Part shown: piece after piece, positions 1 through 7,768 of the stretch
Numbering within the stretch: position 1 is the stretch's first letter
How the letters are laid out: every line of letters begins with the position of its first letter
From: Bacteroidales bacterium
GTDB lineage: Bacteria > Bacteroidota > Bacteroidia > Bacteroidales > UBA932
Direction: 5' to 3'
Assembly: GCA_009774765.1 (NCBI GenBank)
Contig: VSOK01000004.1
Span: 1 to 64,000, forward strand
Length of the DNA: 64,000 bases
Translations under genes and position numbers: made by a program
The notes under the pieces: model-generated
Told to the model about the DNA's origin: nothing
Databases searched by the model: none
What the model saw: the letters and a program-made list of their open reading frames with translations, nothing else

Positions 1-31
1 CTTCTATATTGTCACCTACCTTCTTGGCCAT
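1..31 (-). CDS. partial 5' end of a minus-strand copy of the neighbouring small gene
   Basis: Ten codons beginning with ATG at 31-29 run off the left edge. They encode the same ten residues as the start of the plus-strand gene at 55, differing only at one third codon position. It is either the beginning of a divergent paralogue or an inverted fragment. Only 23 bases lie between the two starts, too few for two ordinary divergent promoters, so this copy may not be expressed. Confidence 0.3.
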   Translation of the reverse strand, partial: MAKKVGDNIE

Positions 32-85
32 AACAATGGTTTGTACATATTGTTATGGCCAAGAAGGTAGGGGACAATATAGAAG
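1..85. repeat. 37-bp near-perfect inverted repeat
   Basis: Bases 1-37 are the reverse complement of 49-85 with one mismatch in 37, separated by an 11-base spacer. Each arm carries the same start: read outward, both encode Met-Ala-Lys-Lys-Val-Gly-Asp-Asn-Ile-Glu. The single difference (GGT versus GGG) is synonymous. This may be two divergent copies of a gene start, an invertible or duplicated end, or an assembly fold-back if the window begins at a contig end. Confidence 0.85.
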
Positions 86-255
86 TCGTGACTCTCTATG
101 AAGCTCCTTCCGATCCTAAGGGGTCGGATCCGGCCAGGACCCTGGAGATAACCAAGGAACATCTTGAAGGGACGAAAGAGACGGCCACCGTGTATTTCTA
201 TTGTTCGGGAAATGCTGTGAATTTCCATGCTCTCGGCTTCGCTCCGGCGAATTAG
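55..255 (+). CDS. small hypothetical protein, 66 aa
   Basis: The family is not recognised. The ORF starts at ATG 55, and the nearest upstream in-frame stop is at 31-33. The protein is 66 residues, mixed polar, with no signal peptide or membrane segment. Its latter half alternates beta-prone and polar residues, and it ends in Ala-Pro-Ala-Asn. A hairpin followed by a T run (277-319) lies 22 bases after the stop in the right orientation, which supports it being the end of a real plus-strand transcript. Its first ten codons are repeated in inverted orientation at 1-31. It could also be the surviving end of a larger gene broken by a rearrangement at the inverted repeat. Confidence 0.45.
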   Translation: MAKKVGDNIEVVTLYEAPSDPKGSDPARTLEITKEHLEGTKETATVYFYCSGNAVNFHALGFAPAN

Positions 256-276
256 CCGGATTCTATAACCTTTATT

Positions 277-319
277 GTCCGGGGACTTGACTGTAATTGT
301 CTGGTCTCCGGACTTTTTT
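277..319 (+). terminator. intrinsic terminator after the 66-aa gene
   Basis: GTCCGGGGAC (277-286) pairs with GTCTCCGGAC (304-313), 9 Watson-Crick pairs plus one G-U, and is followed directly by six T. Confidence 0.7.
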
Positions 320-326
320 AATAGGA

Positions 327-430
327 GGGTCTTTGCAATGCGTTGAAACTCAATGCTTTATAAAACAGTATATCCTGTATGGGATATACTGTTTTGCAAT
401 TAATTGATAGACAGTGCGTTGCAAGGACCC
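327..430. repeat. nested imperfect inverted repeat in an intergenic stretch
   Basis: The outer arms 327-341 and 416-430 match in 13 of 15 positions. Inside them a perfect 14-bp hairpin is formed by 363-376 and 383-396. The 256-582 stretch has no confident gene; it holds two terminators, this element and a short coding-like remnant (411-497). Use unknown: possibly a decayed mobile element end or a structured RNA. Confidence 0.5.
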
Positions 431-497
431 ACCTGGAAAATACCAGCCGGGAACCTATGAGTTTGTCGTCAAGGTTCCTTATACTTCCGCCAGATGA
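411..497 (+). pseudogene. coding-like C-terminal remnant
   Basis: A short open frame after a stop at 408-410 reads into a plausible protein end, ...PGTYEFVVKVPYTSAR followed by TGA. There is no ATG start (only a GTG at 414), and it begins within the right arm of the inverted repeat. It looks like the tail of a beta-sheet-rich protein whose front is gone. The family is not recognised and it could be chance. Confidence 0.25.
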
Positions 498-514
498 ATG
501 TGATGGAAGTCTGA

Positions 515-562
515 AAACTCCTGAGGGGTATGCCGTGAATCAGGCATACCCCTCAGGAGTTT
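515..562 (-). terminator. strong terminator of the CoA-transferase gene
   Basis: A perfect 20-bp stem: 515-534 pairs with 543-562, with an 8-base loop. On the minus strand it follows the CoA-transferase stop by about 20 bases and ends in TTTT. Confidence 0.85.
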
Positions 563-582
563 ATATGTTTCAGAAATTGAAG

Positions 583-1890
583 TCAGATGCTGAAATTGTG
601 GTAGTGCGGGCCGAAACGCCCGAATGCGGCACGGTCAAGTTTTTCCCTGTGGTCCGGATGTGCTATGCTGATAAGCATTTTTGCACGTTCCTGCATAGAA
701 CGTCCATACAGGTTGACAGCTCCGTATTCGGTGACTATCCAGTGCACGTGCGCCCTTGAAGTGACCACTCCGGCCCCTTCAAGTACTGTAGGGGCTATCT
801 TGCTCTCTCCCTTGCTGGTGCAGGACGGCATTGCTATAATGGCTTTTCCTCCTTTGGAAAGGGATGCCCCATATACGAAGTCTACCTGTCCTCCGACTCC
901 GGAATAGAACCTGGTGCCTATTGAGTCCGCGCTGACCTGGCCGGTCAGGTCGATCTGCACTGCCGAATTGATGGCTGTCATCTTCGGATTCTGCGATATT
1001 ATGCACGGGTCGTTGGTATAGCCTACATCCATCATCGCGACCATAGGGTTGTCATCTATGAAATCATAGCACTGCTGCGATCCCATAAGGAAAGTGGATA
1101 CGAGCTTGCCTTTGTCTGTGACTTTTTCTGCCCCGTTTATAACTCCTTTTTCAACGAGTTCAAGGACTCCGTCAGCGAACATTTCCGTATGTATTCCGAG
1201 ATTCCTGTGACCGCCGAGCTGTGCCAGGACCGCGTTGGGGATGGCTCCGATACCCATCTGGAGACAGGCACCGTCTTCAATAAGCTCCGCACAATGCTTT
1301 CCTATGGCAGTCTCCACCTCATTGGGCCTGCTGAAATGCGCCGGTTCAAGCGGAGTGTCGTCTTCCACGAAAATATCGATCATGGACATAGGTATCATAG
1401 CCTGTCCCCAGGCTCTCGGGACATTGGGGTTGATGACTGCAATGACAGTCTTTGCGCATTCTATTGCCGCCAATGTGGCATCAACTGAAGTTCCGAGCGA
1501 TACGAATCCGTGTTTGTCCGGAGGGCAGACCTGTATCATCGCTACATTGCATGGAAGCGCACCGCATCTGTAAAGTTTCTGTGTCTCGCTCAGGAAGACC
1601 GGGATATAATCGGAATATCCGGCCTGGACGCTTTTCCTCACGTTTGCTCCGATGAAAAATCCCTGATGGAAGAATATCCCGTCGAATTTAGGGTCAGAAT
1701 ATGGAGCCGGACCTTCCGTGTGGAGATGGTGTATGCGTACATTCTTGAGTTCTCCGGCCTCGCCTCTGCGGCAGAGTGCATCTATAAGGGTCCTCGGAGC
1801 GCTTGCAACGCTGCTCAGGTGGACGTGGTCGCCGGATTTCACTACTTTCACAGCCTCATCGGCAGAAACAAAACTTATCCTGTTTTCCAT
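583..1890 (-). CDS. acetyl-CoA hydrolase/transferase family CoA-transferase
   Basis: A 435-residue cytosolic enzyme of the acetate/4-hydroxybutyrate/butyryl-CoA:acetate CoA-transferase family. These move CoA between short-chain acids through a glutamyl-CoA intermediate. Visible motifs are a GIGA turn at 213-216, the catalytic Glu region GIHTEMF with Glu236, and the CoA-binding GVGGQVDF at 331-338; the length is normal for the family. I place the start at ATG 1890 because a TATATTTG box lies at 1918-1925, so translation from further upstream would precede the transcript. It is a single gene, divergent from mazG, ending in a strong terminator. With ptb-buk elsewhere in the window it may recycle CoA during fermentation. 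The exact acyl substrate cannot be read from sequence. Confidence 0.88.
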   Translation of the reverse strand: MENRISFVSADEAVKVVKSGDHVHLSSVASAPRTLIDALCRRGEAGELKNVRIHHLHTEGPAPYSDPKFDGIFFHQGFFIGANVRKSVQAGYSDYIPVFLSETQKLYRCGALPCNVAMIQVCPPDKHGFVSLGTSVDATLAAIECAKTVIAVINPNVPRAWGQAMIPMSMIDIFVEDDTPLEPAHFSRPNEVETAIGKHCAELIEDGACLQMGIGAIPNAVLAQLGGHRNLGIHTEMFADGVLELVEKGVINGAEKVTDKGKLVSTFLMGSQQCYDFIDDNPMVAMMDVGYTNDPCIISQNPKMTAINSAVQIDLTGQVSADSIGTRFYSGVGGQVDFVYGASLSKGGKAIIAMPSCTSKGESKIAPTVLEGAGVVTSRAHVHWIVTEYGAVNLYGRSMQERAKMLISIAHPDHREKLDRAAFGRFGPHYHNFSI

Positions 1891-1917
1891 AGATGTCTGA
1901 TTATGTGGTTCAGGCTT

Positions 1918-1925
1918 CAAATATA
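1918..1925 (-). promoter_or_regulatory. TAnnTTTG promoter box for the CoA-transferase gene
   Basis: TATATTTG on the minus strand, 28 bases before the ATG at 1890. It matches the Bacteroidetes -7 consensus; no clear -33 element was seen. Confidence 0.5.
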
Positions 1926-1968
1926 GGCAGTATTTGTCAATCTGCATAAAACCTGTTTTGAAATTTGT

Positions 1969-1976
1969 TAAATTTG
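1969..1976 (+). promoter_or_regulatory. TAnnTTTG promoter box for mazG
   Basis: TAAATTTG lies 16 bases before the chosen mazG start. It argues against the longer reading frame that would begin inside this box. Confidence 0.45.
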
Positions 1977-1991
1977 CGGGTATATAAGATT

Positions 1992-2825
1992 ATGAATAGA
2001 ACTTTTATGAAGACAAGACAGGAAAAATTGGAAGCATTCGGGAGGATTCTTGATATTCTTGACGAATTGCGTGTCAAGTGTCCGTGGGACAGGGAGCAGA
2101 CGACACAGTCTCTCCGTCCGCAGACTATCGAGGAGGTGTATGAACTGAGCGATGCCATCCTGAAGGATGATATGAAGAATATTTCAAAGGAGCTCGGTGA
2201 TGTGCTTCTGCACGTCCTTTTCTATGCCAAGATAGGGGAGGAGCAGAATGAGTATGATATAGTGGATGTTATCAATTTCCTCAGTGATAAGCTGATCTAC
2301 CGTCATCCGCACGTGTTCTCTTCGGTTGAAGTCGCGGATTCGGCTGAGGTCGTGAAGAATTGGGAAATGCTGAAGACAAAGGAAAAGGACGGCAACAGAC
2401 GTATCCTTTCCGGTGTTCCGGACACCTTGCCTCCTCTTCTGAAAGCCTACCGCATGCAGGACAAGGCACGCGGAGTCGGATTCGACTGGGAGGAGAAGTC
2501 ACAGGTCTGGGACAAGGTCAAGGAAGAAATGAATGAATATCAGGCCGAGCTTGATGCGATTGACGCTGCGGAGTCGGAAGAGGACAGGGCTGCTGCATTT
2601 GCAAGGGCTGAAGTTGAACTCGGAGACTATCTTTTCGCGGTCGTGAATGCTGCGCGCCTCTATGGACTTAATCCGGACACGGCCCTTGAACGTACATGCG
2701 CGAAGTTCAAACGTCGTTTCACTTACCTGGAAGAGCATACCATAAGGCAGGGACGCAATCTTAAGGATATGACACTTGCCGAGATGGATGAAATCTGGGA
2801 TGAAGCCAAGGCCAAAGGCCTTTAG
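1992..2825 (+). CDS. mazG: nucleoside triphosphate pyrophosphohydrolase MazG
   Basis: Hydrolyses (d)NTPs to NMP and pyrophosphate, a house-cleaning role in the cytosol. The 277-residue product has the usual two MazG repeats: an N-terminal one with CPWDREQT, EEVYEL and ELGDVLLHVLFYA, and a C-terminal one with EVELGDYLFAVVN. The length matches E. coli-type MazG plus a short N-terminal extension. ATG 1992 is chosen over the frame opening at 1965 because of the promoter box at 1969-1976; ATG 2007 is also possible. The gene is divergent from the CoA-transferase and is followed 83 bases later by enolase on the same strand. Confidence 0.93.
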   Translation: MNRTFMKTRQEKLEAFGRILDILDELRVKCPWDREQTTQSLRPQTIEEVYELSDAILKDDMKNISKELGDVLLHVLFYAKIGEEQNEYDIVDVINFLSDKLIYRHPHVFSSVEVADSAEVVKNWEMLKTKEKDGNRRILSGVPDTLPPLLKAYRMQDKARGVGFDWEEKSQVWDKVKEEMNEYQAELDAIDAAESEEDRAAAFARAEVELGDYLFAVVNAARLYGLNPDTALERTCAKFKRRFTYLEEHTIRQGRNLKDMTLAEMDEIWDEAKAKGL

Positions 2826-2908
2826 AGGGTTCGGCATATTTGTTGCGATTGACTGCGGCGGTTTTGTGAAAATGTTTACAAATCAAAACAGCTTTAAATT
2901 TATTTTTT

Positions 2909-4189
2909 ATGATAATCGTTGCAGTAAAAGGACGCGAAATATTGGATTCCAGAGGGAATCCTACAATTGAGGCGGAAGTGGTGCTGGAGTCCGGCATCAC
3001 AGGTACGGCGTCGGTGCCTTCGGGTGCTTCAACCGGTGAAAATGAAGCCATTGAACTCAGGGACGGGGATCCAGGACGTTATGGCGGCAAAGGCGTATTG
3101 AAAGCGGTCGCCAATATCAATGAGACAATTGCTCCTGCAATTGTAGGAATGTCAGCCCTTGACCAGAGACTTGTCGACAAGGTCATGATAGAGCTTGACG
3201 GCACTCCGAACAAATCACGCCTCGGGGCGAATGCCATTCTCGGGGTGTCGCTTGCCGTGGCCAAGGCTGCTGCCGCATATCTCGGGATTCCGCTCTACAG
3301 ATATATCGGAGGAACCAACACGTATATTCTTCCTGTGCCTATGATGAATATCATCAACGGCGGTTCGCATAGCGATGCTCCTGTAGCTTTTCAGGAATTT
3401 ATGATAAGACCTGTGGGAGCCCCTTCATTCAGGGAGGGACTCAGAATGGGGGCGGAGGTGTTCCATTCTCTGAAAAAAGTTCTGCACAGCCGCGGACTGA
3501 GCACGGCCGTTGGCGACGAGGGAGGTTTTGCACCCGCGCTTGAAGGTACGGAAGATGCGATAGAGTCAATCCTGAAAGCCATTGAAGAGGCTGGATATGT
3601 TCCTGGAAAGGACATTATGATAGGAATGGACTGCGCTTCATCCGAATTCTACAAAGACGGTGTCTATGACTACACTGTGTTTGAAGGGGAGAAAGGATGC
3701 AGAAGGACTGCGGATGAGCAGGTGGAATACCTTGCATCCCTTGTTGAGAAATATCCGATAGACTCCATCGAGGACGGAATGAGCGAGAATGACTGGGAAG
3801 GATGGAAGAAACTCACATCAAGGATAGGTGACAGATGCCAGCTTGTCGGAGACGACCTGTTTGTGACAAATGTCAAATTCCTGTCAAAGGGCATAAAGGA
3901 AGGATGCGGAAACTCCATCCTCATCAAAGTCAATCAGATCGGTTCTCTCAGTGAAACTCTGGATGCAATCGAGATGGCTCACCGAAATGGATATACGACA
4001 GTCACTTCGCACCGTTCCGGTGAGACGGAAGATACGACAATTGCAGATATTGCAGTGGCTGCAGGAAGCGGACAGATCAAGACCGGATCCCTCAGCCGTT
4101 CAGACAGGATGGCGAAATACAACCGTCTCCTGAAAATCGAAGAGGATCTTGGTGATCTTGCAGTATACGGCTGCAGACGTCTGAAATAA
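2909..4189 (+). CDS. eno: enolase (phosphopyruvate hydratase)
   Basis: Glycolytic interconversion of 2-phosphoglycerate and phosphoenolpyruvate. The 426-residue protein is full length. The N-terminal region has GREILDSRGNPT and SGASTGENEA. The catalytic and metal residues are all present in their signatures: FQEFMI, GDEGGFAP, IGMDCASSEF, SIEDGMSE, VGDDLFVTN, ILIKVNQIG, SHRSGETED and IKTGSLSRSDR. It starts at ATG 2909 after an AT-rich leader. It converges with the GH84 gene, and the two share the hairpin at 4213-4241. Confidence 0.98.
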   Translation: MIIVAVKGREILDSRGNPTIEAEVVLESGITGTASVPSGASTGENEAIELRDGDPGRYGGKGVLKAVANINETIAPAIVGMSALDQRLVDKVMIELDGTPNKSRLGANAILGVSLAVAKAAAAYLGIPLYRYIGGTNTYILPVPMMNIINGGSHSDAPVAFQEFMIRPVGAPSFREGLRMGAEVFHSLKKVLHSRGLSTAVGDEGGFAPALEGTEDAIESILKAIEEAGYVPGKDIMIGMDCASSEFYKDGVYDYTVFEGEKGCRRTADEQVEYLASLVEKYPIDSIEDGMSENDWEGWKKLTSRIGDRCQLVGDDLFVTNVKFLSKGIKEGCGNSILIKVNQIGSLSETLDAIEMAHRNGYTTVTSHRSGETEDTTIADIAVAAGSGQIKTGSLSRSDRMAKYNRLLKIEEDLGDLAVYGCRRLK

Positions 4190-4212
4190 TTCCTGATATA
4201 ATTGTTATGGCG

Positions 4213-4241
4213 GCGCAATAGGCCTTGATGGTCTATTGCGC
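4213..4241. terminator. hairpin between convergent eno and GH84 genes
   Basis: GCGCAATAG (4213-4221) pairs perfectly with CTATTGCGC (4233-4241). The right arm contains the GH84 stop codon. An AT-rich tract follows on the plus strand, so it most likely ends the eno transcript. Confidence 0.6.
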
Positions 4242-6779
4242 TATTATTTCAAATATTTCTATATCGCCTTCTATTTCAATGCTCTCGGCTCCTTTTTCCA
4301 GCTCTGTTCTTATGAAAGGTGCTGAAAGGGCGATTTCAGAAATTGTAGAACCGTCTGCTGATTTCTGACGAAGGACGGCGCCTCTGCTGTCTTCGTCCAG
4401 CTTCAGGAGCAGTATATATCCGTCTGTATTTTCAGGGATGTCAAACGCGAGAATGCCTTTGTTGATATATGACGTTTCGGGCTTTTTGTCAAATGCCTTC
4501 ATGGCTCCGCCGGTATCTTCCGCCCGGACGTTGAAACCGAGCGAACCGACAGTTGTCGGGTTGACATTGAACATACGGACTGTCGCCCAGTTGTGACGCT
4601 CTGATTCCAGCCTCCTGAGTCTGAGGTATCTTGCCTTTGTAGCTCCTTTCCAGCTGATGTCGTATGTGTTGTGCAGGTCTCCTGTAAGAGCTGTCCAGTT
4701 CTTGCCGTCTGCGGATGCCTCCAGGACAGCATTGTCAAAAAAGTCACAGTCATCCACTGAATTGCGCCCCTGTGCTATCACGATCTCGTTGACATCGCGT
4801 ACGTAACAGAGGTCTACTCCTATCCAGTCGCCTTCCTTCTGAGAATCTCCTGAAGTGTAGTGCGTATCCGGATTGTTGTCTGTCATCAGCTTGCACAGAA
4901 GAGTACCTGAATTGCCGAACGAACTTATGCCTTTGTATGAAGCTGGTCTTTCCCCGGAGATCTTTTCAAAGAAACCGCTTCCCATATCGTCCATCGCATA
5001 TTCATAGAACGGCTGGAGCTTCATTGTACCGGATTTGTGTGCCTCGAAGTCTTTTACGTCCTTCTCGCTCATCAGGTTGTCTACATATCTGCTCCAGAAG
5101 TTTCCGTCGTCTCCGTTTTTGTACATGTCTATGAGCTCAAGTGCTTTGCGGCATCTTGTGCCGAGCTTTCCGAATTCGGCCAGCCATGGACGCAGCTCTT
5201 CCAGCAATATGCTGTTGTCGCATCCGTACTCCAGCTCCGAAGGGACATTTTCTATCCTTATGCATTCTTTCATAAGTGCGTTGAACTGGCTCTGAGTATA
5301 GTCGTCCACCCTGAATGTCACTGTCTCCCAGGATTCGTCCCTGCGGTAGCCTGATTCTGTGTCGCAGGAATGGATCGCGAATGTACGGTATGCGTCGGAC
5401 GCCTCCGGCACAAGCCTTTCTATGCCTCTTTCCCAGCTGTCTGCAGGATTGTATGCCTCTATGTTCCAGGTATAGTCGGCTACGCTGTACAAGGCAAGTT
5501 TTGAGGCCTCTCCGTGTTCCATAGGATTGCTCACGAATCCGCACAGGTCATCCGATGTCAGTGATGTCTCAAGTCCGTACACCGGTCCCTGCATTATTAT
5601 ATGACGTGCGTAGTCTGTCACAGGATAGTTCCACCAGTAGAAGGCAGGCCTGCGGATCCGTGAATTTACCCATTCCAATGTCTCCTCTGTGAGGTCGCTG
5701 CAGACCACGTCTCCGGTCCAGAATACCTTTACGCTCGGATCAAGACTTCTTCCGTATATGCTCAGACTGCCTTCCGGTGTGGGGTTGGCCCATAGTTTTG
5801 AATAGTCCGTCGGGCAGACTGTCAATGAGGATACATCTCCTTTTTCTGTGACGAAATCATTCTGGAGCCTGTTGAGCAGGGCTGTCTGCTTTTCCGGATC
5901 TGTCCCTTCTCCGGATATGTCGTCAAAGAAGATGGCGAATGATCTGACTCCGAGGTCATACATCAGGTTGAATTTGTTGAGGAGATTCATATAGTCCTCC
6001 TCGTTCCATCTGATGTCCTGTCCCGGGTGTATGGCCCACACGAAATCTACATAGTTACGGTTGCAGGCGCGGACGAGTTCGCGGATATTTTCCGCTTCCT
6101 GCTCCGGATATGGAAGCCTCCAGTCCGGGCAGCTGTGGTAAGGGTCGTCCTTAGGACCGTACAGATATGTGTTCAGCTTGAACTTTCCATAGAAGTCTAT
6201 CAGGGAAAGCCTTACCTTATGAGACCAAGGTGTCCCGTAGAATCCTTCTACGACACCTCTTACCGGAAGGTCCGGATAGTCATTTATTTTCATATACGGC
6301 AATATCCCGTATTTGGCAATAGGGCTTTCTATAAGCTGCTGCAATGTCTGAGTGCCGTAGAATGCTCCGCGCTCGTCATATCCTGTGATTGAGATTCCGT
6401 GCTTGTCTACGGTCAGGGAGTACGCGCCTGAAATTTCTTTGACACCGTTCTTTCTTGCCGCGGTCTCACCGAACTGTATGCTCAGGTCTGTGGTCTGCGG
6501 ATCCTCCTTTCTGAACAGTGATGCCAGTGATCTGCGTCTGCTTTTGATTCTGACCCCTTTGGTTATGTCGATGCTGCTTGTGCGGCTTATTGTCATTTCC
6601 TGAGGCATCGGGTTTATTACAATTCCTTGGTGGTCAAGTTTTTCACCGGGGACTTTCTTTACCGTCTGTGACTCGGAACGCTGTGATGAAAGATCAAATT
6701 CCGCATCCTGTGCGATGGAAATGTTTCCGGCGAGAAAAACTGATGCCATTGTCGCCAATAGTTTGGTGTATCTGTTCAT
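4233..6779 (-). CDS. secreted GH84 beta-N-acetylglucosaminidase with C-terminal F5/8-type domain
   Basis: An exported glycoside hydrolase of family 84 (O-GlcNAcase/NagJ-like), which releases N-acetylglucosamine by substrate-assisted catalysis. After a signal peptide (about residues 1-23) comes an N-terminal hexosaminidase-like domain, then the GH84 barrel. The barrel has VVEGFYGTPWSH near 176-187, YGPKDDPYHS and the catalytic pair FFDDISGEG (Asp286 and Asp287). The region after the helical domain, near SFGNSGTLLCKL, resembles a discoidin/CBM32 fold. The 848 residues are typical of gut Bacteroides enzymes. The start is ATG 6779, since a TACTTTTG box lies at 6831-6838. A likely role is trimming host mucin or glycoprotein glycans; this is inferred from the family and not shown by context. 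Confidence 0.93.
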   Translation of the reverse strand: MNRYTKLLATMASVFLAGNISIAQDAEFDLSSQRSESQTVKKVPGEKLDHQGIVINPMPQEMTISRTSSIDITKGVRIKSRRRSLASLFRKEDPQTTDLSIQFGETAARKNGVKEISGAYSLTVDKHGISITGYDERGAFYGTQTLQQLIESPIAKYGILPYMKINDYPDLPVRGVVEGFYGTPWSHKVRLSLIDFYGKFKLNTYLYGPKDDPYHSCPDWRLPYPEQEAENIRELVRACNRNYVDFVWAIHPGQDIRWNEEDYMNLLNKFNLMYDLGVRSFAIFFDDISGEGTDPEKQTALLNRLQNDFVTEKGDVSSLTVCPTDYSKLWANPTPEGSLSIYGRSLDPSVKVFWTGDVVCSDLTEETLEWVNSRIRRPAFYWWNYPVTDYARHIIMQGPVYGLETSLTSDDLCGFVSNPMEHGEASKLALYSVADYTWNIEAYNPADSWERGIERLVPEASDAYRTFAIHSCDTESGYRRDESWETVTFRVDDYTQSQFNALMKECIRIENVPSELEYGCDNSILLEELRPWLAEFGKLGTRCRKALELIDMYKNGDDGNFWSRYVDNLMSEKDVKDFEAHKSGTMKLQPFYEYAMDDMGSGFFEKISGERPASYKGISSFGNSGTLLCKLMTDNNPDTHYTSGDSQKEGDWIGVDLCYVRDVNEIVIAQGRNSVDDCDFFDNAVLEASADGKNWTALTGDLHNTYDISWKGATKARYLRLRRLESERHNWATVRMFNVNPTTVGSLGFNVRAEDTGGAMKAFDKKPETSYINKGILAFDIPENTDGYILLLKLDEDSRGAVLRQKSADGSTISEIALSAPFIRTELEKGAESIEIEGDIEIFEIIAQ

Positions 6780-6830
6780 ATTGTGGTTTTGGTTCAGGGT
6801 GCGCTGGACCCGGTTATGTTTAATATCGTC

Positions 6831-6838
6831 CAAAAGTA
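6831..6838 (-). promoter_or_regulatory. TAnnTTTG promoter box for the GH84 gene
   Basis: TACTTTTG on the minus strand, about 52 bases before the chosen start. It lies over the alternative upstream start and so helps to choose ATG 6779. Confidence 0.45.
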
Positions 6839-6900
6839 ATTATAAAAAACAAGAAACAGAAACCTGTTCCTTATTCTTTGTGCATATTTGTGCTAAAGCA

Positions 6901-6952
6901 CATATAAACGTCCTGGTCTCGGCAGAGGTGAAATTCATTTTGACTATATTTG
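6901..6952 (+). promoter_or_regulatory. tcdA promoter region with a repeated upstream sequence
   Basis: TATATTTG at 6945-6952 is the likely -7 box of tcdA. The 27 bases at 6901-6927 recur with two mismatches, inverted, at 33040-33066, upstream of the FKBP lipoprotein gene. A shared promoter-bearing repeat is therefore present at two loci. Confidence 0.55.
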
Positions 6953-6975
6953 CAGCGTAATTGATATGATTAGGG

Positions 6976-7692
6976 ATGGAAGACTGGAAAGAAAGGACAG
7001 AAATGCTTGTCGGGGAGCGGATGCTCGGACATTTCGCTGATTCTGCGGTGGCCGTGATCGGTGTCGGAGGTGTCGGCGGATATGCGGCGGAGATGCTTGT
7101 ACGTGCAGGAATAGGACATCTGCTGATACTTGACAGTGATGCGGTTTCGGTGAGCAACAAGAACAGGCAGCTTCTCGCTCTGGATTCTACAGTAGGGAAA
7201 AAGAAATGTGATGTGCTTTCCGCCCGTCTCAAGGATATAAACCCTGAATTGGACCTGATTGTCATCGACACTTATCTTGAAGCAGACAAGGTGGATGAAG
7301 TGCTCGGAGGATATAAACTTGATTTTCTTGTTGACGCCATCGACACTCTTGCCCCGAAGCTGGCGTTGATAAAATATTGTATGGACAATTCGATTCCCCA
7401 CGTGTCGGCTATGGGGGCCGGAGCGAAATTCGATGCCACAAAGATAAGGATAGCCGACATATCCAAATCATATAACTGCCCTCTTGCATATATAGTCCGC
7501 AAGAAATTGAGATATATGGGCATAAGCAAGGGCTTCAAGGTGGTCTTTTCTGAAGAGCTTCCTGACAGGGAAGCGATTGTTCCCTGCGAGGACCGGAACA
7601 AGAAATCGCAGGTAGGGACAATTTCGTATCTTCCTGCTGTATTCGGATGTGCGTGTGCGCAAGTGGCTATAGAATTTTTGATGGAGAACTGA
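6976..7692 (+). CDS. tcdA: tRNA threonylcarbamoyladenosine dehydratase (ThiF/E1-like)
   Basis: An E1-like enzyme of the ThiF/MoeB/HesA superfamily, matching TcdA (CsdL), which cyclises t6A37 in tRNA using ATP. The 238-residue protein has the nucleotide-binding GVGGVGGYAAEML at 29-41, the acidic strand LILDSDAVS followed by NKNRQL, and VDAIDTL further on. ThiF-type zinc CxxC pairs are not evident, which agrees with TcdA rather than MoeB. The start at ATG 6976 follows a TATATTTG box by 23 bases. It is monocistronic or leads into the next gene 76 bases away, which has its own TAAATTTG box at 7700-7707. Confidence 0.9.
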   Translation: MEDWKERTEMLVGERMLGHFADSAVAVIGVGGVGGYAAEMLVRAGIGHLLILDSDAVSVSNKNRQLLALDSTVGKKKCDVLSARLKDINPELDLIVIDTYLEADKVDEVLGGYKLDFLVDAIDTLAPKLALIKYCMDNSIPHVSAMGAGAKFDATKIRIADISKSYNCPLAYIVRKKLRYMGISKGFKVVFSEELPDREAIVPCEDRNKKSQVGTISYLPAVFGCACAQVAIEFLMEN

Positions 7693-7768
7693 TTTTTATT
7701 AAATTTGCACGCATTTGTTCCGGATGTTTGTCCGCGGCATAATAAAATGATAATTAAACCTTTTGCAA

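Noticed and set aside
379..759. Plus-strand ORF of 126 codons across the 20-bp terminator and the CoA-transferase 3' end
   Set aside because: It crosses a strong terminator and lies opposite a well-supported gene.
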